Shown one piece after another: positions 1-8,030 of a DNA stretch of 64,000 nt. The notes under the pieces were generated by a model. The model had not been told where the DNA came from. It did not search any database and saw nothing but the letters and a program-made list of their open reading frames with translations. The stretch is from the NCBI RefSeq assembly GCF_001439815.1, contig NZ_JYLM01000008.1, positions 62,001 through 126,000 on the forward strand, in the 5' to 3' direction. Each line of letters starts with the position of its first letter. Position 1 is the stretch's first letter. The DNA is from Pseudomonas orientalis. Its GTDB lineage: Bacteria; Pseudomonadota; Gammaproteobacteria; Pseudomonadales; Pseudomonadaceae. The translations under genes and the position numbers were made by a program.

Positions 1-348
1 GTTGGTGCCCATCACTCGGTAACCGCGATGGGAATCGCCGAGCGAAATCGGGATCGCCCATTTCACCTGGGGGTTGGCCGCGAAGTGCTCGTAGCTGTCC
101 CAGCGGATGTTATTGGTGGCGTTGCCGATGCGAAACACCGAGTACAGCAGCAGGTTCACCGAGCCCGAGCGTGCCCCGACGATCAGGTCCGTGCCGCTGA
201 TAGTGCTGGCGAAGCTGTTGCGCGCTTCGACGCGCACGCGCTCCACCGCCAGCAACAAGCATACGGAAAGCGCGATGGCGAAGGCGGTCAGGATGGCGGT
301 AAAGCGGCGGTTGGCGAGGCTGGCCATGGCCAGACGAAACAGATACAT
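1..348 (-). CDS. ABC transporter permease, FtsX/MacB type (3' part outside window)
   Basis: Only the first 116 residues are in the window; the reading frame runs off the left edge. The protein starts MYLFRLAMASLANRRFTAIL and has one N-terminal membrane segment (about residues 12-34). A periplasmic stretch rich in Ser, Asn and Arg follows, as in the first half of FtsX/MacB/LolC-type permeases. The start codon lies 2 bases downstream of the stop of the ATPase gene, so the two are translationally linked and should form one exporter-like complex in the inner membrane. The substrate is unknown. Its place behind a His-rich protein and a Zur-like operator suggests a zinc-related role, which is inference. 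Confidence 0.85.
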   Translation of the reverse strand, partial: MYLFRLAMASLANRRFTAILTAFAIALSVCLLLAVERVRVEARNSFASTISGTDLIVGARSGSVNLLLYSVFRIGNATNNIRWDSYEHFAANPQVKWAIPISLGDSHRGYRVMGTN

Positions 349-349
349 C

Positions 350-1060
350 TCAAACCTCTGCGGGCATGGCGGCGCGATTGAGTTCGGCCAGCGACAGGTT
401 GCGGTCGAACAGCGGAGCCAGGCTTTGGTCGTGGCTGACAAACAACAGGCTGGCGCCCGCTTCGCGGCATTCGGCGAACAGCAGTTGGATGAATGCCTCA
501 CGGGCGTCGTAGTCCAGGGCCGACGTTGGCTCGTCGGCGATCACCAGTTCCGGTTGGCCGATCAGCGCACGGGCAGCGGCCACCCGTTGTTGCTGGCCGA
601 TGGACAGTGAATCGGCGCGGCGCTCGAGCAAGTCCGGGTCTTTCAAACCCAGATGCGCAAGCAAAGTGGCTGCGGCCTGGTCCACGCTGCCGTGGCGCTG
701 GGCCGCTCGCTGTGCGCGCAGTTTGGAGAAGTGGCAAGGCAGCTCGACGTTTTCGCGCACCGACAGAAACGGCAGCAGGTTGAACTGCTGGAAGATGTAG
801 CCGGTGTGGTCCACGCGGAAGCGGTCACGGGCACCGGCAGACAGTTCGGTCAGCTCCTGGCCGAGCAGGCGAATGCTGCCTCGGCTGGGTTTCTGCACAC
901 CGCCAAGCAAGCCGAGCAGGGTGGTTTTGCCACTGCCGCTGGGGCCCTTGAGGAACAGGGTTTCCCCCGGCTCCAGGCGGAACGCGGGGATGTCCAGCAA
1001 CTGCGGGTGACCGGGCCAGTTGAAGCCCAGGTCGGACAGTTCGATCAATGCATCGGTCAT
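350..1060 (-). CDS. ABC transporter ATP-binding protein, LolD/MacB type
   Basis: This 236-residue protein has every ATPase landmark: Walker A GPSGSGKT at 39-46, the Q-loop at about 91-92, the signature LSIGQQQ at 152-158, Walker B LVIADEP at 172-178, a D-loop SALD and a switch His near 210. The order and length fit the LolD/MacB group, which powers mechanotransmission rather than classical substrate transport. It sits 6 bp after the His-rich gene 1067-1684 and 2 bp before the permease. Related pseudomonads carry this three-gene order in a zinc-responsive operon; that link is from general knowledge and was not tested here. Confidence 0.93.
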   Translation of the reverse strand: MTDALIELSDLGFNWPGHPQLLDIPAFRLEPGETLFLKGPSGSGKTTLLGLLGGVQKPSRGSIRLLGQELTELSAGARDRFRVDHTGYIFQQFNLLPFLSVRENVELPCHFSKLRAQRAAQRHGSVDQAAATLLAHLGLKDPDLLERRADSLSIGQQQRVAAARALIGQPELVIADEPTSALDYDAREAFIQLLFAECREAGASLLFVSHDQSLAPLFDRNLSLAELNRAAMPAEV

Positions 1061-1066
1061 GTGAAC

Positions 1067-1684
1067 TCAGAACTTCAGGGTGGCTGCAGTAGCGGTCGCG
1101 TCGATACCTTGCTGGCCGCTCGGGCCGATCAGTTGTACCTGAATTTTCCGGGTGGCGGGGAAGGTCTTGAACACCTGGCTCAGGTCCAGGTTGCTCAGTG
1201 CCTCTGGCTTGGCGCAGGTGAACTGGTAATGGGCGTGGATTTCGCTGTGGTCATGATGATGCTCATGGGCGGCGGCGCCTTTGCCGTCGGTTGCATGGTC
1301 AATGCCATCGCCATCGTCGTCATCATCGTGATCGGCTTGCGGCTTGTCACCGAACAGCGGGCTGTTGAGTTCCTGTGAGCTGACGACGCAACCGGCGGCC
1401 GTGGGCAGGTTGAACAGCGCCAGCGGATTTTCCAGCTGTTTGCGCGCGGCGGCGACTTTGGCTTTGTCGGCGGCACTGGTCGCCACGTGTTCGAACCCCA
1501 CCAGGTTCATTGCCGGGCTGTCCAGCTCAAACTCCAGGCTCTGGCCGTCCAGCACCGCATTGAGGCGGCCGACGCCGTGTTCGTGAGCACCGAGGCTGCC
1601 ATGCTCATGGTCGTGATCTTCATGGGCATGGGCGACAGCCAGAGGCAGCAGGGCAAACGGCAAAGCAAGCAGCAGACGGCGCAT
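1067..1684 (-). CDS. DUF2796 (ZrgA-like) zinc-binding periplasmic protein
   Basis: The 205-residue product has a Sec signal peptide (charged MRRLL, hydrophobic core, cleavage near AHA at residues 18-20). A His/Asp/Glu cluster (HEDHDHEHG) lies right after it. A second acidic and His-rich loop at about 115-150 includes a run of six Asp and HEHHHDH. This layout is typical of DUF2796/ZrgA proteins, which bind zinc in the periplasm and are controlled by Zur. The gene is first in an operon with the ATPase and permease downstream. A 7-bp perfect inverted repeat lies about 25 bp upstream of the ATG. Zinc binding is family knowledge plus composition; the role as a partner of the ABC pair is inference. 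Confidence 0.88.
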   Translation of the reverse strand: MRRLLLALPFALLPLAVAHAHEDHDHEHGSLGAHEHGVGRLNAVLDGQSLEFELDSPAMNLVGFEHVATSAADKAKVAAARKQLENPLALFNLPTAAGCVVSSQELNSPLFGDKPQADHDDDDDGDGIDHATDGKGAAAHEHHHDHSEIHAHYQFTCAKPEALSNLDLSQVFKTFPATRKIQVQLIGPSGQQGIDATATAATLKF

Positions 1685-1708
1685 GACAGGACTCCACAGA
1701 TGAAAGTT

Positions 1709-1730
1709 TTGTTATGTAATCTTATAACAA
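1709..1730. promoter_or_regulatory. Candidate Zur operator
   Basis: TTGTTAT and ATAACAA form perfect 7-base inverted arms around an 8-base centre (1716-1723). The site lies in the divergent gap between the His-rich gene and the 114-residue gene. It resembles AT-rich Zur boxes of gammaproteobacteria, and the gene it would control is of a Zur-regulated family. Assignment to Zur rather than another Fur-family regulator is inference. Confidence 0.6.
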
Positions 1731-1814
1731 TGACGACGAGAGTTTGACCGTCCGCTTGGCGTTGCGCAAGCTGCGTGGGAGCATGCCCGTCAGAAAAATG
1801 CAGGAGTAAGGACG

Positions 1815-2159
1815 ATGTTGCGAATTCGTGGAACCGTCGGCGACCTGCCGGTGGACTTGACCCTGGAGCTGGACGACAGCGATTGGGCGAGGCTGGGCGC
1901 GCAATTGCAGGCCGCCCCGGTGCCGACGGCGTCGACTGCGGTACCGGTCAGGCAAAGTGAGGATCTATGGCAGAACGCCCAGGACCTGTTGCGCAACGCC
2001 GGGCAGCTCAGCGGCCTGGAGCTGCTCGATCAACTGGAAGGGTTGGCCGGCGATGCTGCCGCGGGCAAGCGCCTGCTGGTGCGCCTGCGCCACAGCGCCA
2101 AAGTGAAAGTGACCAGCGGCGCCGACACGCCGCTGTACACCTGGATCGATGCTTCGTAG
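1815..2159 (+). CDS. Conserved hypothetical protein (114 aa)
   Basis: The 114-residue product begins MLRIRGTVGDLPVDLTLELD, which reads as a small beta-rich N-terminal half. A Pro/Ala/Thr linker near 35-47 and a helical C-terminal half follow. There is no signal peptide and no recognisable catalytic motif. A purine-rich GCAGGAGTAAGG precedes the ATG. It is divergent from the zinc-related operon, so it may share the intergenic control region. Its TAG stop is built from the first bases of a downstream REP repeat. I recognise it only as a small protein conserved next to ybbN in Pseudomonas; function unknown. Confidence 0.75.
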   Translation: MLRIRGTVGDLPVDLTLELDDSDWARLGAQLQAAPVPTASTAVPVRQSEDLWQNAQDLLRNAGQLSGLELLDQLEGLAGDAAAGKRLLVRLRHSAKVKVTSGADTPLYTWIDAS

Positions 2160-2253
2160 GAGCGAGCTCGCTCGCGAAAAACGCACAGGCACCGCGTTCA
2201 TTCAGGATGACCGCGTTAACGTTGACGGCCTTCGCGAGCAAGCTCGCTCCTAC
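2156..2253. repeat. REPIN (inverted pair of GTAGGAGCGAGC-type REP)
   Basis: The left element begins GTAGGAGCGAGCTCGCTCGCG and the right element is its inverted counterpart, ending GAGCAAGCTCGCTCCTAC. About 50 bp separate them. Related copies occur at 10766-10862 and 46458-46573. The first bases supply the TAG stop of the upstream gene, and the element separates convergent genes. Confidence 0.9.
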
Positions 2254-2263
2254 AGGGCGAGGT

Positions 2264-3136
2264 TTAATACAACGCGGCAAACAATTTGCGGCGGTACACC
2301 GTGACCAGCGGGTGATCGTTGCCCAGCAGTTCGAACACCTGCAGCAAGGTCTTGTGCGGCAGGCCTTCGCTGTAGCTGCGGTTGCGGATAAACAGCTTGA
2401 GCAGGCCTTCCAGCGCGGCGTCGTATTGCTGGCGCGCCAGTTGTTGAATGCTCAACTGATAGGCCGCTTCGTCATCCTGTGGATTCTGTGCCAGGCGGCT
2501 TTTCAGGTCGGCGGCGTCCGGCAGGTCGGCAGCCTGGCGCAGGAAGGTGATTTGCGCCTTGGCGCCGGCGAGTGCGGCCTTGTGGTCATCGCCTTTTACG
2601 GCGTCGAGCACGGTTTGCGCTTCATCCAACTCGCCGCGCTCGGCCAGGCAACGCGCGTACAGGATCAGCGCGGCGGCGTTGGTGTTGTCTTCGCCCAGCA
2701 GCGCAACCAGCATGGCTTCGGCATCGCTGATGCGGCCCTCGGCAAACAATGCCTGGGCCTGCTCCAGCGGATCGGCTGCAGCCGGTGGCGGCATCTGCAC
2801 ATGGGGCTCAAGCATCGCCCGCACCGCCGACTCCGGCTGCGCCCCGGCAAACCCATCCACCGGCTGACCGTCCTTGAACAGCACCACCGTCGGCAGGCTC
2901 TGGATACCGAAACGCGCCACGATATCCTGTTCGGCTTCGCAATCAACCTTGGCCAGCAGCAACTCACCGCGATAACTCTCGGCAATCTGCGCCAGCATCG
3001 GCATCAGCGCCTTGCACGGCGCGCACCACTCGGCCCAGAAATCCACCAGCACCGGTTTTTCGAAAGAGTTCTGAATCACCGCCTGCTCGAAGTTGGCGGT
3101 GGTGACGTCGAAGATGTACGGCGTGGGCTCACTCAT
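2264..3136 (-). CDS. ybbN: Thioredoxin-TPR co-chaperone YbbN/CnoX
   Basis: The product is a two-domain chaperedoxin. Residues 1-110 are thioredoxin-like with WCAPC at 37-41, and the rest is a row of helical TPR-like repeats. CnoX proteins hold oxidised unfolded clients and hand them to GroEL/DnaK. Unlike the E. coli protein, which has lost the first Cys, this one keeps a full CxxC and could be redox active. I chose the ATG at 3136 (MSEPTPYIF), giving 290 residues. An upstream in-frame ATG at 3169 adds 11 residues that do not look like this family. The gene is convergent with the 114-residue gene. Confidence 0.9.
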   Translation of the reverse strand: MSEPTPYIFDVTTANFEQAVIQNSFEKPVLVDFWAEWCAPCKALMPMLAQIAESYRGELLLAKVDCEAEQDIVARFGIQSLPTVVLFKDGQPVDGFAGAQPESAVRAMLEPHVQMPPPAAADPLEQAQALFAEGRISDAEAMLVALLGEDNTNAAALILYARCLAERGELDEAQTVLDAVKGDDHKAALAGAKAQITFLRQAADLPDAADLKSRLAQNPQDDEAAYQLSIQQLARQQYDAALEGLLKLFIRNRSYSEGLPHKTLLQVFELLGNDHPLVTVYRRKLFAALY

Positions 3137-3258
3137 GAGGCGTCTCGAATAAAGCGGGAATGGGGGCAACTATAAGGGCTGGCGCGGTTGGCTGAAAGCA
3201 TCGTGGACTCAAGACCTTGTCGCAGACGAACCCGCTCTCCTAGTTGAAATGCATTCCC

Positions 3259-3284
3259 TGTGGGAGTGGGCTTGCCCGCGATGG
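3259..3284. repeat. Single REP-like element
   Basis: One copy of the TGTGGGAGTGGGCTTGCCC-type palindrome stands alone between ybbN and the methyltransferase stop codon, with no inverted partner nearby. Confidence 0.6.
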
Positions 3285-3286
3285 AC

Positions 3287-3943
3287 TCAAATACGCCGCG
3301 AATGGTACAGGCTCACCTTGCGAAACTCCCACGGCTCGGCCAGGTCCGGCAGAGTCATCGCCTCGAGGACTTCAAGCCGCTGATAATCCGGATGCCGGAA
3401 GTCACGCACCCGCGAGTCCGCCACCAGCGCTTCACGGCCACGGGTCAGGAACTGGTCCAGCAGTGGCAGGTTGGCGCGGTCGTAAAGCACGTCGGCCACC
3501 AGGATCAGGTCGAAACGATTGGCTTCGGCAAAGAAATCGGTCGAATAACTCATCTGCACCTCATTGAGTTCGGCATTCGCCCGGCAAGCGGCCAGCGCCA
3601 GCGGATCGAGATCGCATGCCACCACCTCCAATGCCCCGGCCTTGGCGGCCGCAATCGCGGCCACGCCGGAGCCGGTGCCGAAATCCAGCACACGCTTGCC
3701 CGCCACCCACGCGGGGTTCGCCGCCAGGTAGCGCGCCAGCGCCAGGCCGCTGGCCCAGCAGAAACTCCAGTAGGGCGGCTCGTGCAGGATGCGCCGGGTT
3801 TCTTCCTGGCTGAAGGCGCGGTCCATGTTGTCGGCATCGAGCAACCACAACGACAGCTCGGTGCCCGGCAGCGGGCAGGGCACCAGGTGTGCGTCGCCGA
3901 TCAACTCGCTCAGGGCGCGTTGCAGGTGCAACGGTGGCGTCAT
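3287..3943 (-). CDS. Class I SAM-dependent methyltransferase (ETFB/L11-lysine type)
   Basis: The 218-residue protein has a Rossmann-type SAM fold. The glycine motif DFGTGSG is at 87-93, an acidic ribose-binding motif (ACDLDP) near 109-114, and LVADVLYD occupies the motif IV position. The sequence resembles the METTL20/PrmA-like protein lysine methyltransferases. The substrate cannot be read from sequence. Its start overlaps the stop of the upstream lipoprotein gene by 4 bp, so the two are co-translated. Often annotated as an L11 methyltransferase, but true PrmA has an extra N-terminal domain that is missing here. Confidence 0.82.
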   Translation of the reverse strand: MTPPLHLQRALSELIGDAHLVPCPLPGTELSLWLLDADNMDRAFSQEETRRILHEPPYWSFCWASGLALARYLAANPAWVAGKRVLDFGTGSGVAAIAAAKAGALEVVACDLDPLALAACRANAELNEVQMSYSTDFFAEANRFDLILVADVLYDRANLPLLDQFLTRGREALVADSRVRDFRHPDYQRLEVLEAMTLPDLAEPWEFRKVSLYHSRRI

Positions 3944-4395
3944 GGCGCCTTGACGAGTTGCAGGGAGCCGGTGGTCTGGGTGATCGCCTGGGTGACGCGC
4001 ACGGCGGGCAGGTGCAGGATCAACTGGCCGGACTGGCTGGCGCGGCCGCGCAATTCGACCCGCGCACCGGCCGGGAAGGCTTCGGGATTGAAGCGCAGGC
4101 GAAAGGCCAGGGGCTTGCCGTTGCCGGTCAATACGCTGCTGGCGAGCAGTTGTTGCGGGCGCGAACGCTCGTCGATCACCAGCAGGGCAAGCTCGACTTC
4201 GGCGCCGGCGGGCACATTGGTCAGGTTACCGCTGATTTCACGCTGGTAGGCGGGCAGGGGGCCCAAGTCTTCGATGCCGGGGACTTTTTTCTCTTGTGCG
4301 GGTGTTGGCTGAGGTGCGGCCGGCTTGGGGGCTTCGCTGCTGCAGGCGACCAGGAAACTGAACAGGGCGAGGAGGGCAAGTGGTCGTAACTGCAT
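3940..4395 (-). CDS. YbaY-family outer-membrane lipoprotein
   Basis: The 151-residue product has a lipoprotein signal with lipobox LVAC followed by SS (Cys at residue 18), so it should be exported and lipidated. Ser at +2 favours the outer membrane. A Pro/Ala/Lys linker (about 21-40) leads to a beta-rich domain of the YbaY type, also described as META or pilotin-like. The function is not established. It is the first gene of a two-gene unit with the methyltransferase and is divergent from nrdR. A perfect palindrome lies in the shared intergenic region. Confidence 0.78.
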   Translation of the reverse strand: MQLRPLALLALFSFLVACSSEAPKPAAPQPTPAQEKKVPGIEDLGPLPAYQREISGNLTNVPAGAEVELALLVIDERSRPQQLLASSVLTGNGKPLAFRLRFNPEAFPAGARVELRGRASQSGQLILHLPAVRVTQAITQTTGSLQLVKAP

Positions 4396-4444
4396 GTACG
4401 GCTCCAGAAAAGGGCAAAATCCGTGGCTTAAAAAAATAGAAACA

Positions 4445-4462
4445 TATAGGCCTGCCTATATA
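4445..4462. promoter_or_regulatory. Perfect 18-bp palindromic operator candidate
   Basis: ATATAGGC and GCCTATAT are perfect 8-base arms with a 2-base centre, 75 bp before the nrdR start and 50 bp before the lipoprotein start. It does not fit the NrdR-box consensus. The binding protein is unknown. Confidence 0.5.
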
Positions 4463-4536
4463 CCGTAAAGGCTATGGCTTGTCTTGCGACGGGGATGCGC
4501 TACCATGGCCCTCCCTTTATTTGTTGCCTGCCAACC

Positions 4537-5001
4537 ATGCACTGTCCCTTCTGCGGTGCCAACGACACCAAGGTCATTGACTCGCGTCTGGTCGCCGAGG
4601 GCGACCAAGTGCGTCGCCGGCGCGAATGCCTGGCCTGCGGTGAGCGTTTCACCACCTTCGAAACCGCCGAACTGGTGCTGCCGCGCCTGATCAAGTCCGA
4701 CGGCAGCCGCCAGCCTTTCGACGAAGACAAACTGCGCGCCGGTATGCAGCGCGCCCTGGAAAAACGCCCGGTGAGTGTCGAGCGCCTGGAGGCGGCGCTG
4801 GTGCATATCAAGCACAAGCTGCGCGCGACCGGCGAGCGCGAGGTCAAGAGCCTGGTGGTGGGCGAGTTGGTGATGGGCGAGCTGCAAAAGCTCGACGAAG
4901 TCGCCTATATCCGTTTCGCCTCGGTATACCGACGCTTCCAGGACCTCAATGAGTTCCGCGAAGAGATCGACCGCCTGGCCCGTGAGCCCTCCAAACAATG
5001 A
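4537..5001 (+). CDS. nrdR: Transcriptional repressor NrdR
   Basis: NrdR senses ATP/dATP and represses ribonucleotide reductase genes. The start at 4537 gives exactly 154 residues, the usual size. The zinc ribbon has Cys3, Cys6, Cys31 and Cys34 (CPFC and CLAC), and the ATP-cone occupies roughly 49-139. An upstream in-frame ATG at 4474 would add 21 residues ahead of the zinc ribbon and is rejected. The stop overlaps the ATG of ribD (ATGA), which is the usual gene order. It opens the riboflavin cluster. Confidence 0.97.
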   Translation: MHCPFCGANDTKVIDSRLVAEGDQVRRRRECLACGERFTTFETAELVLPRLIKSDGSRQPFDEDKLRAGMQRALEKRPVSVERLEAALVHIKHKLRATGEREVKSLVVGELVMGELQKLDEVAYIRFASVYRRFQDLNEFREEIDRLAREPSKQ

Positions 5002-6125
5002 CGGCCGAACAGGCGGTCCTCGACGCCCATTACATGGCACGCGCCCTCGAATTGGCGCGCAAGGGCCTGTACACCACCCATCCCAACCCACGGGTGGGCT
5101 GCGTGATCGTGCGTGACGGGCAGATTGTCGGCGAAGGCTGGCATGAGCGCACCGGCGAGCCCCATGCCGAACCGAATGCCTTGCGCGCCGCCGGTGAGAA
5201 GGCCCGTGGCGCGACGGTGTACGTGACCCTCGAACCCTGCAGCCACCATGGCCGCACGCCGCCGTGCGCCGATGCGCTGGTGAGCGCCGGTGTGGCGCGG
5301 GTAGTGGCCGGGATGCAGGACCCCAACCCGGAAGTGGCGGGGCGCGGCATGCAGCGTCTGGCCCAGGCCGGGATCGACATTCGTAGCGGCGTGCTCGAGT
5401 CCCAAGCGCGTGCGCTGAACCCTGGCTTTCTCAAACGCATGGAACACGGCCTGCCGTTTGTGCGGGTCAAGCTGGCGATGAGCCTGGACGGGCGCACCGC
5501 CATGGCCAGCGGCGAAAGCCAATGGATCACCGGCCCTGCCGCACGTGCCGCCGTGCAGCGCCTGCGCGCCGAAGCGAGCGTGGTGCTGACCGGCGCCGAT
5601 ACGGTGCTGGCCGACGGCGCGCGCCTGACCGTGCGCGCCGCCGAGCTGGGGCTGGATGAAGAAACCACCGCCCTGGTCATGTCGCGCCCGCCGCTGCGCG
5701 TGTTGATCGACGGCCGCCTGCGGGTGCCGCTCAATGCGCCGTTCTTCAAGGCGGGCCCGGCATTGGTCATCACCTGCGTGACCCCGGAAAACCAGTTCCC
5801 CCGTGGCCCCGAGTGCCTGGTGGTACCGGGTGTGGAGGGCCAGGTCGACCTGCGTTCAGCGCTGGTGGCACTCGCCGCCCGTGGCGTCAACGACGTGCTG
5901 GTGGAAGCCGGCCCAAGCCTGGCGGGCGCGTTTGCCCAGCAGGGCCTGGTCGACGAATACGTGATTTTTGTCGCCGGCAAGTTCCTCGGCTCCGCTGCCC
6001 GACCTTTGCTGGACTGGCCGCTTGAGAAGCTGGCCGACGCGCCCCAACTCAAGATCACTGACATGCGTGCCGTGGGCGACGACTGGCGAGTCACTGCCAT
6101 TCCCGTCCCTGCGGCCAGCGTATAA
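4998..6125 (+). CDS. ribD: Bifunctional riboflavin deaminase/reductase RibD
   Basis: RibD performs steps two and three of riboflavin synthesis: deamination of the pyrimidine and NADPH reduction of the ribose. The zinc deaminase domain is N-terminal, with HAE at 56-58 and PCSHHGRTPPC at 80-90. The reductase domain covers about 150-365. The 375-residue length is normal. Its ATG overlaps the nrdR stop. The next gene, ribC, starts 48 bp beyond the RibD stop, and a TATAAT-like hexamer sits at the ribD end (6121-6126). Confidence 0.97.
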   Translation: MTAEQAVLDAHYMARALELARKGLYTTHPNPRVGCVIVRDGQIVGEGWHERTGEPHAEPNALRAAGEKARGATVYVTLEPCSHHGRTPPCADALVSAGVARVVAGMQDPNPEVAGRGMQRLAQAGIDIRSGVLESQARALNPGFLKRMEHGLPFVRVKLAMSLDGRTAMASGESQWITGPAARAAVQRLRAEASVVLTGADTVLADGARLTVRAAELGLDEETTALVMSRPPLRVLIDGRLRVPLNAPFFKAGPALVITCVTPENQFPRGPECLVVPGVEGQVDLRSALVALAARGVNDVLVEAGPSLAGAFAQQGLVDEYVIFVAGKFLGSAARPLLDWPLEKLADAPQLKITDMRAVGDDWRVTAIPVPAASV

Positions 6126-6172
6126 TTCCCGGCCTGCGCTTGAGCGTCAGCCCCCGTTTTCAGGAGAACGAC

Positions 6173-6835
6173 ATGTTCACCGGTATTATCGAGTCCATCG
6201 GCAGCATCCGTGCAATGACCCCCAAAGGCGGCGACATTCGCTTGCTGGTTGAAACCGGCAAGCTCGATCTGGGCGACGTCAAGCTGGGCGACAGCATCGC
6301 CGTCAGCGGTGTGTGCCTGACGGTCGTCGAGCTGCCGGGCAACGGTTTTGCCGCCGATGTCAGCCGCGAAACCCTGGACTGCACCGCGATGAACGACCTC
6401 AAGGCTGGCAGCCCGGTCAACCTGGAAAAAGCCCTGACGCCGACCACGCGCCTGGGCGGCCACCTGGTCAGCGGTCATGTCGACGGCGTCGGCGAAGTCG
6501 TGGCCCGCAGCGAAAACGCGCGCGCCGTGGAATTTCGTATCCGTGCGCCGAAAGAGCTGGCCAAGTACATCGCCCACAAAGGCTCGATCACCGTCGACGG
6601 CACCAGCCTGACCGTGAACGCCGTCAATGGCGCCGAATTCGAACTGACCATCATTCCCCACACCCTCAGCGAAACCATCATGGCCTCCTACCAGCCAGGC
6701 CGGCGGGTGAACCTGGAAGTGGACTTGCTTGCCCGTTACCTGGAGCGCCTGTTGCTGGGCGAAAAGGCCGCAGAGCCTGCATCAGGCAACATCACCGAAA
6801 GTTTTCTGGCCGCTAACGGCTACCTGAAATCCTGA
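6173..6835 (+). CDS. ribC: Riboflavin synthase alpha chain
   Basis: The enzyme dismutates two 6,7-dimethyl-8-ribityllumazine molecules into riboflavin. The start MFTGIIES at 6173 has an AGGAG 7 bases upstream and gives 220 residues. Two lumazine-binding barrels are visible as repeats; the second begins near residue 97 at TRLGGHLVSGHVDG. An in-frame ATG 33 bp upstream is out of register with the family N-terminus. The gene is called ribE in some Pseudomonas annotations. Confidence 0.96.
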   Translation: MFTGIIESIGSIRAMTPKGGDIRLLVETGKLDLGDVKLGDSIAVSGVCLTVVELPGNGFAADVSRETLDCTAMNDLKAGSPVNLEKALTPTTRLGGHLVSGHVDGVGEVVARSENARAVEFRIRAPKELAKYIAHKGSITVDGTSLTVNAVNGAEFELTIIPHTLSETIMASYQPGRRVNLEVDLLARYLERLLLGEKAAEPASGNITESFLAANGYLKS

Positions 6836-6850
6836 CCAAGGGGGTGCCGC

Positions 6851-7942
6851 GTGGCGCTCAATAGCATCGAAGAACTGGTTGAAGACATCCGCCAAGGCAA
6901 GATGGTCATCCTGATGGATGACGAAGATCGCGAGAACGAAGGCGATATCATCATGGCCGCCGAGGCGTGCAAACCCGAGCACATCAACTTCATGGCCAAG
7001 CACGCCCGTGGGCTGATCTGCATGCCCATGAGCCGTGACCGCTGCGAATTGCTCAAACTGCCGCTGATGGCACCGCGCAATGGCTCGGGGTTCGGCACCA
7101 AGTTCACCGTATCGATTGAAGCGACCACCGGCGTCACCACCGGCATCTCCGCCGCTGACCGTGCGCGCACTGTGCAAGCCGCCGCCGCGAAAGACGCCAA
7201 GGCCGAAGACATCGTCAGCCCGGGCCACATCTTCCCGCTGATGGCCCAGCCGGGCGGCACCCTGGCGCGCGCCGGTCACACCGAAGCCGCCTGCGACCTG
7301 GCGCGCATGGCCGGGTTCGAGCCGAGCGGGGTGATCTGCGAGGTGATGAACGACGACGGCACCATGGCCCGTCGCAGTGAACTCGAAGCCTTTGCCGCCG
7401 AACACAACCTCAAGATCGGCACCATTGCCGACCTGATTCACTACCGCATGATCCACGAGCGAACCGTTCAGCGGATTGCCGAGCAGCCGCTGGACAGCGA
7501 GCTGGGCCAATTCAATCTGGTGACCTACCGTGATTCAGTGGAAGGCGACGTGCACATGGCCCTGACCCTGGGCAGCATTTGCGCCGACGAGCCGACCCTG
7601 GTGCGCGTGCACAACATGGACCCGCTGCGCGACCTGCTGATGGTCAAGCAACCCGGCCGCTGGAGCCTGCGTGCCGCCATGGCGGCGGTGTCCGAGGCCG
7701 GCAGTGGCGTGGTGCTGTTGCTTGGTCACCCGGTGGATGGCGATGCGTTGCTGGCGCATATCCGCGAAACGGCCGACCACGTGCCGGTGAAAAAGCCGAC
7801 CACCTACAGCATCGTCGGTGCCGGTTCGCAGATCCTGCGCGACCTCGGTGTGCGCAAAATGCGCCTGATGAGCGCACCGATGAAATTTAATGCGATATCC
7901 GGATTCGACCTGGAAGTTGTAGAATACGTGCCCTCCGAATAA
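6851..7942 (+). CDS. ribB: 3,4-dihydroxy-2-butanone 4-phosphate synthase with degenerate GTP cyclohydrolase II-like tail
   Basis: The N-terminal part (about 1-205) is DHBP synthase, with the acidic metal motif DDEDRENEGD at 23-32 and GHTEAACDLARMAG near 147-160. It converts ribulose 5-phosphate to the four-carbon lumazine precursor. The C-terminal 150 residues have the GCH II fold but lack the three zinc Cys and the EGRGIGL loop, so this half should be inactive. The active cyclohydrolase is the separate ribA at 10987. The start codon is GTG, 15 bp after the ribC stop, with GGGGGTG upstream. Confidence 0.95.
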   Translation: MALNSIEELVEDIRQGKMVILMDDEDRENEGDIIMAAEACKPEHINFMAKHARGLICMPMSRDRCELLKLPLMAPRNGSGFGTKFTVSIEATTGVTTGISAADRARTVQAAAAKDAKAEDIVSPGHIFPLMAQPGGTLARAGHTEAACDLARMAGFEPSGVICEVMNDDGTMARRSELEAFAAEHNLKIGTIADLIHYRMIHERTVQRIAEQPLDSELGQFNLVTYRDSVEGDVHMALTLGSICADEPTLVRVHNMDPLRDLLMVKQPGRWSLRAAMAAVSEAGSGVVLLLGHPVDGDALLAHIRETADHVPVKKPTTYSIVGAGSQILRDLGVRKMRLMSAPMKFNAISGFDLEVVEYVPSE

Positions 7943-7987
7943 AGGCTGGCGATTTTTGCCCCTTGTTCGCGGTTAAATCATCACTGA

Positions 7988-8008
7988 GGGACGCACTTTT
8001 CGCGTCCC
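7988..8008. promoter_or_regulatory. Hairpin upstream of ribH
   Basis: GGGACGC and GCGTCCC form a perfect 7-bp stem with a 7-base loop, ending 22 bp before the ribH start. There is no U-run, so it is not a clear terminator. It may mark an RNA processing or attenuation point. No FMN-riboswitch consensus is seen. Confidence 0.4.
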
Positions 8009-8030
8009 GGCTCTTTAAGAGATTTGTCGA

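Noticed and set aside
5030..6661. A 543-residue open frame on the minus strand over ribD and ribC
   Set aside because: The plus-strand genes are unambiguous and the minus frame has low-complexity composition.
7943..8030. Possible FMN riboswitch
   Set aside because: The conserved FMN-aptamer core elements are not seen; only a simple hairpin is visible.
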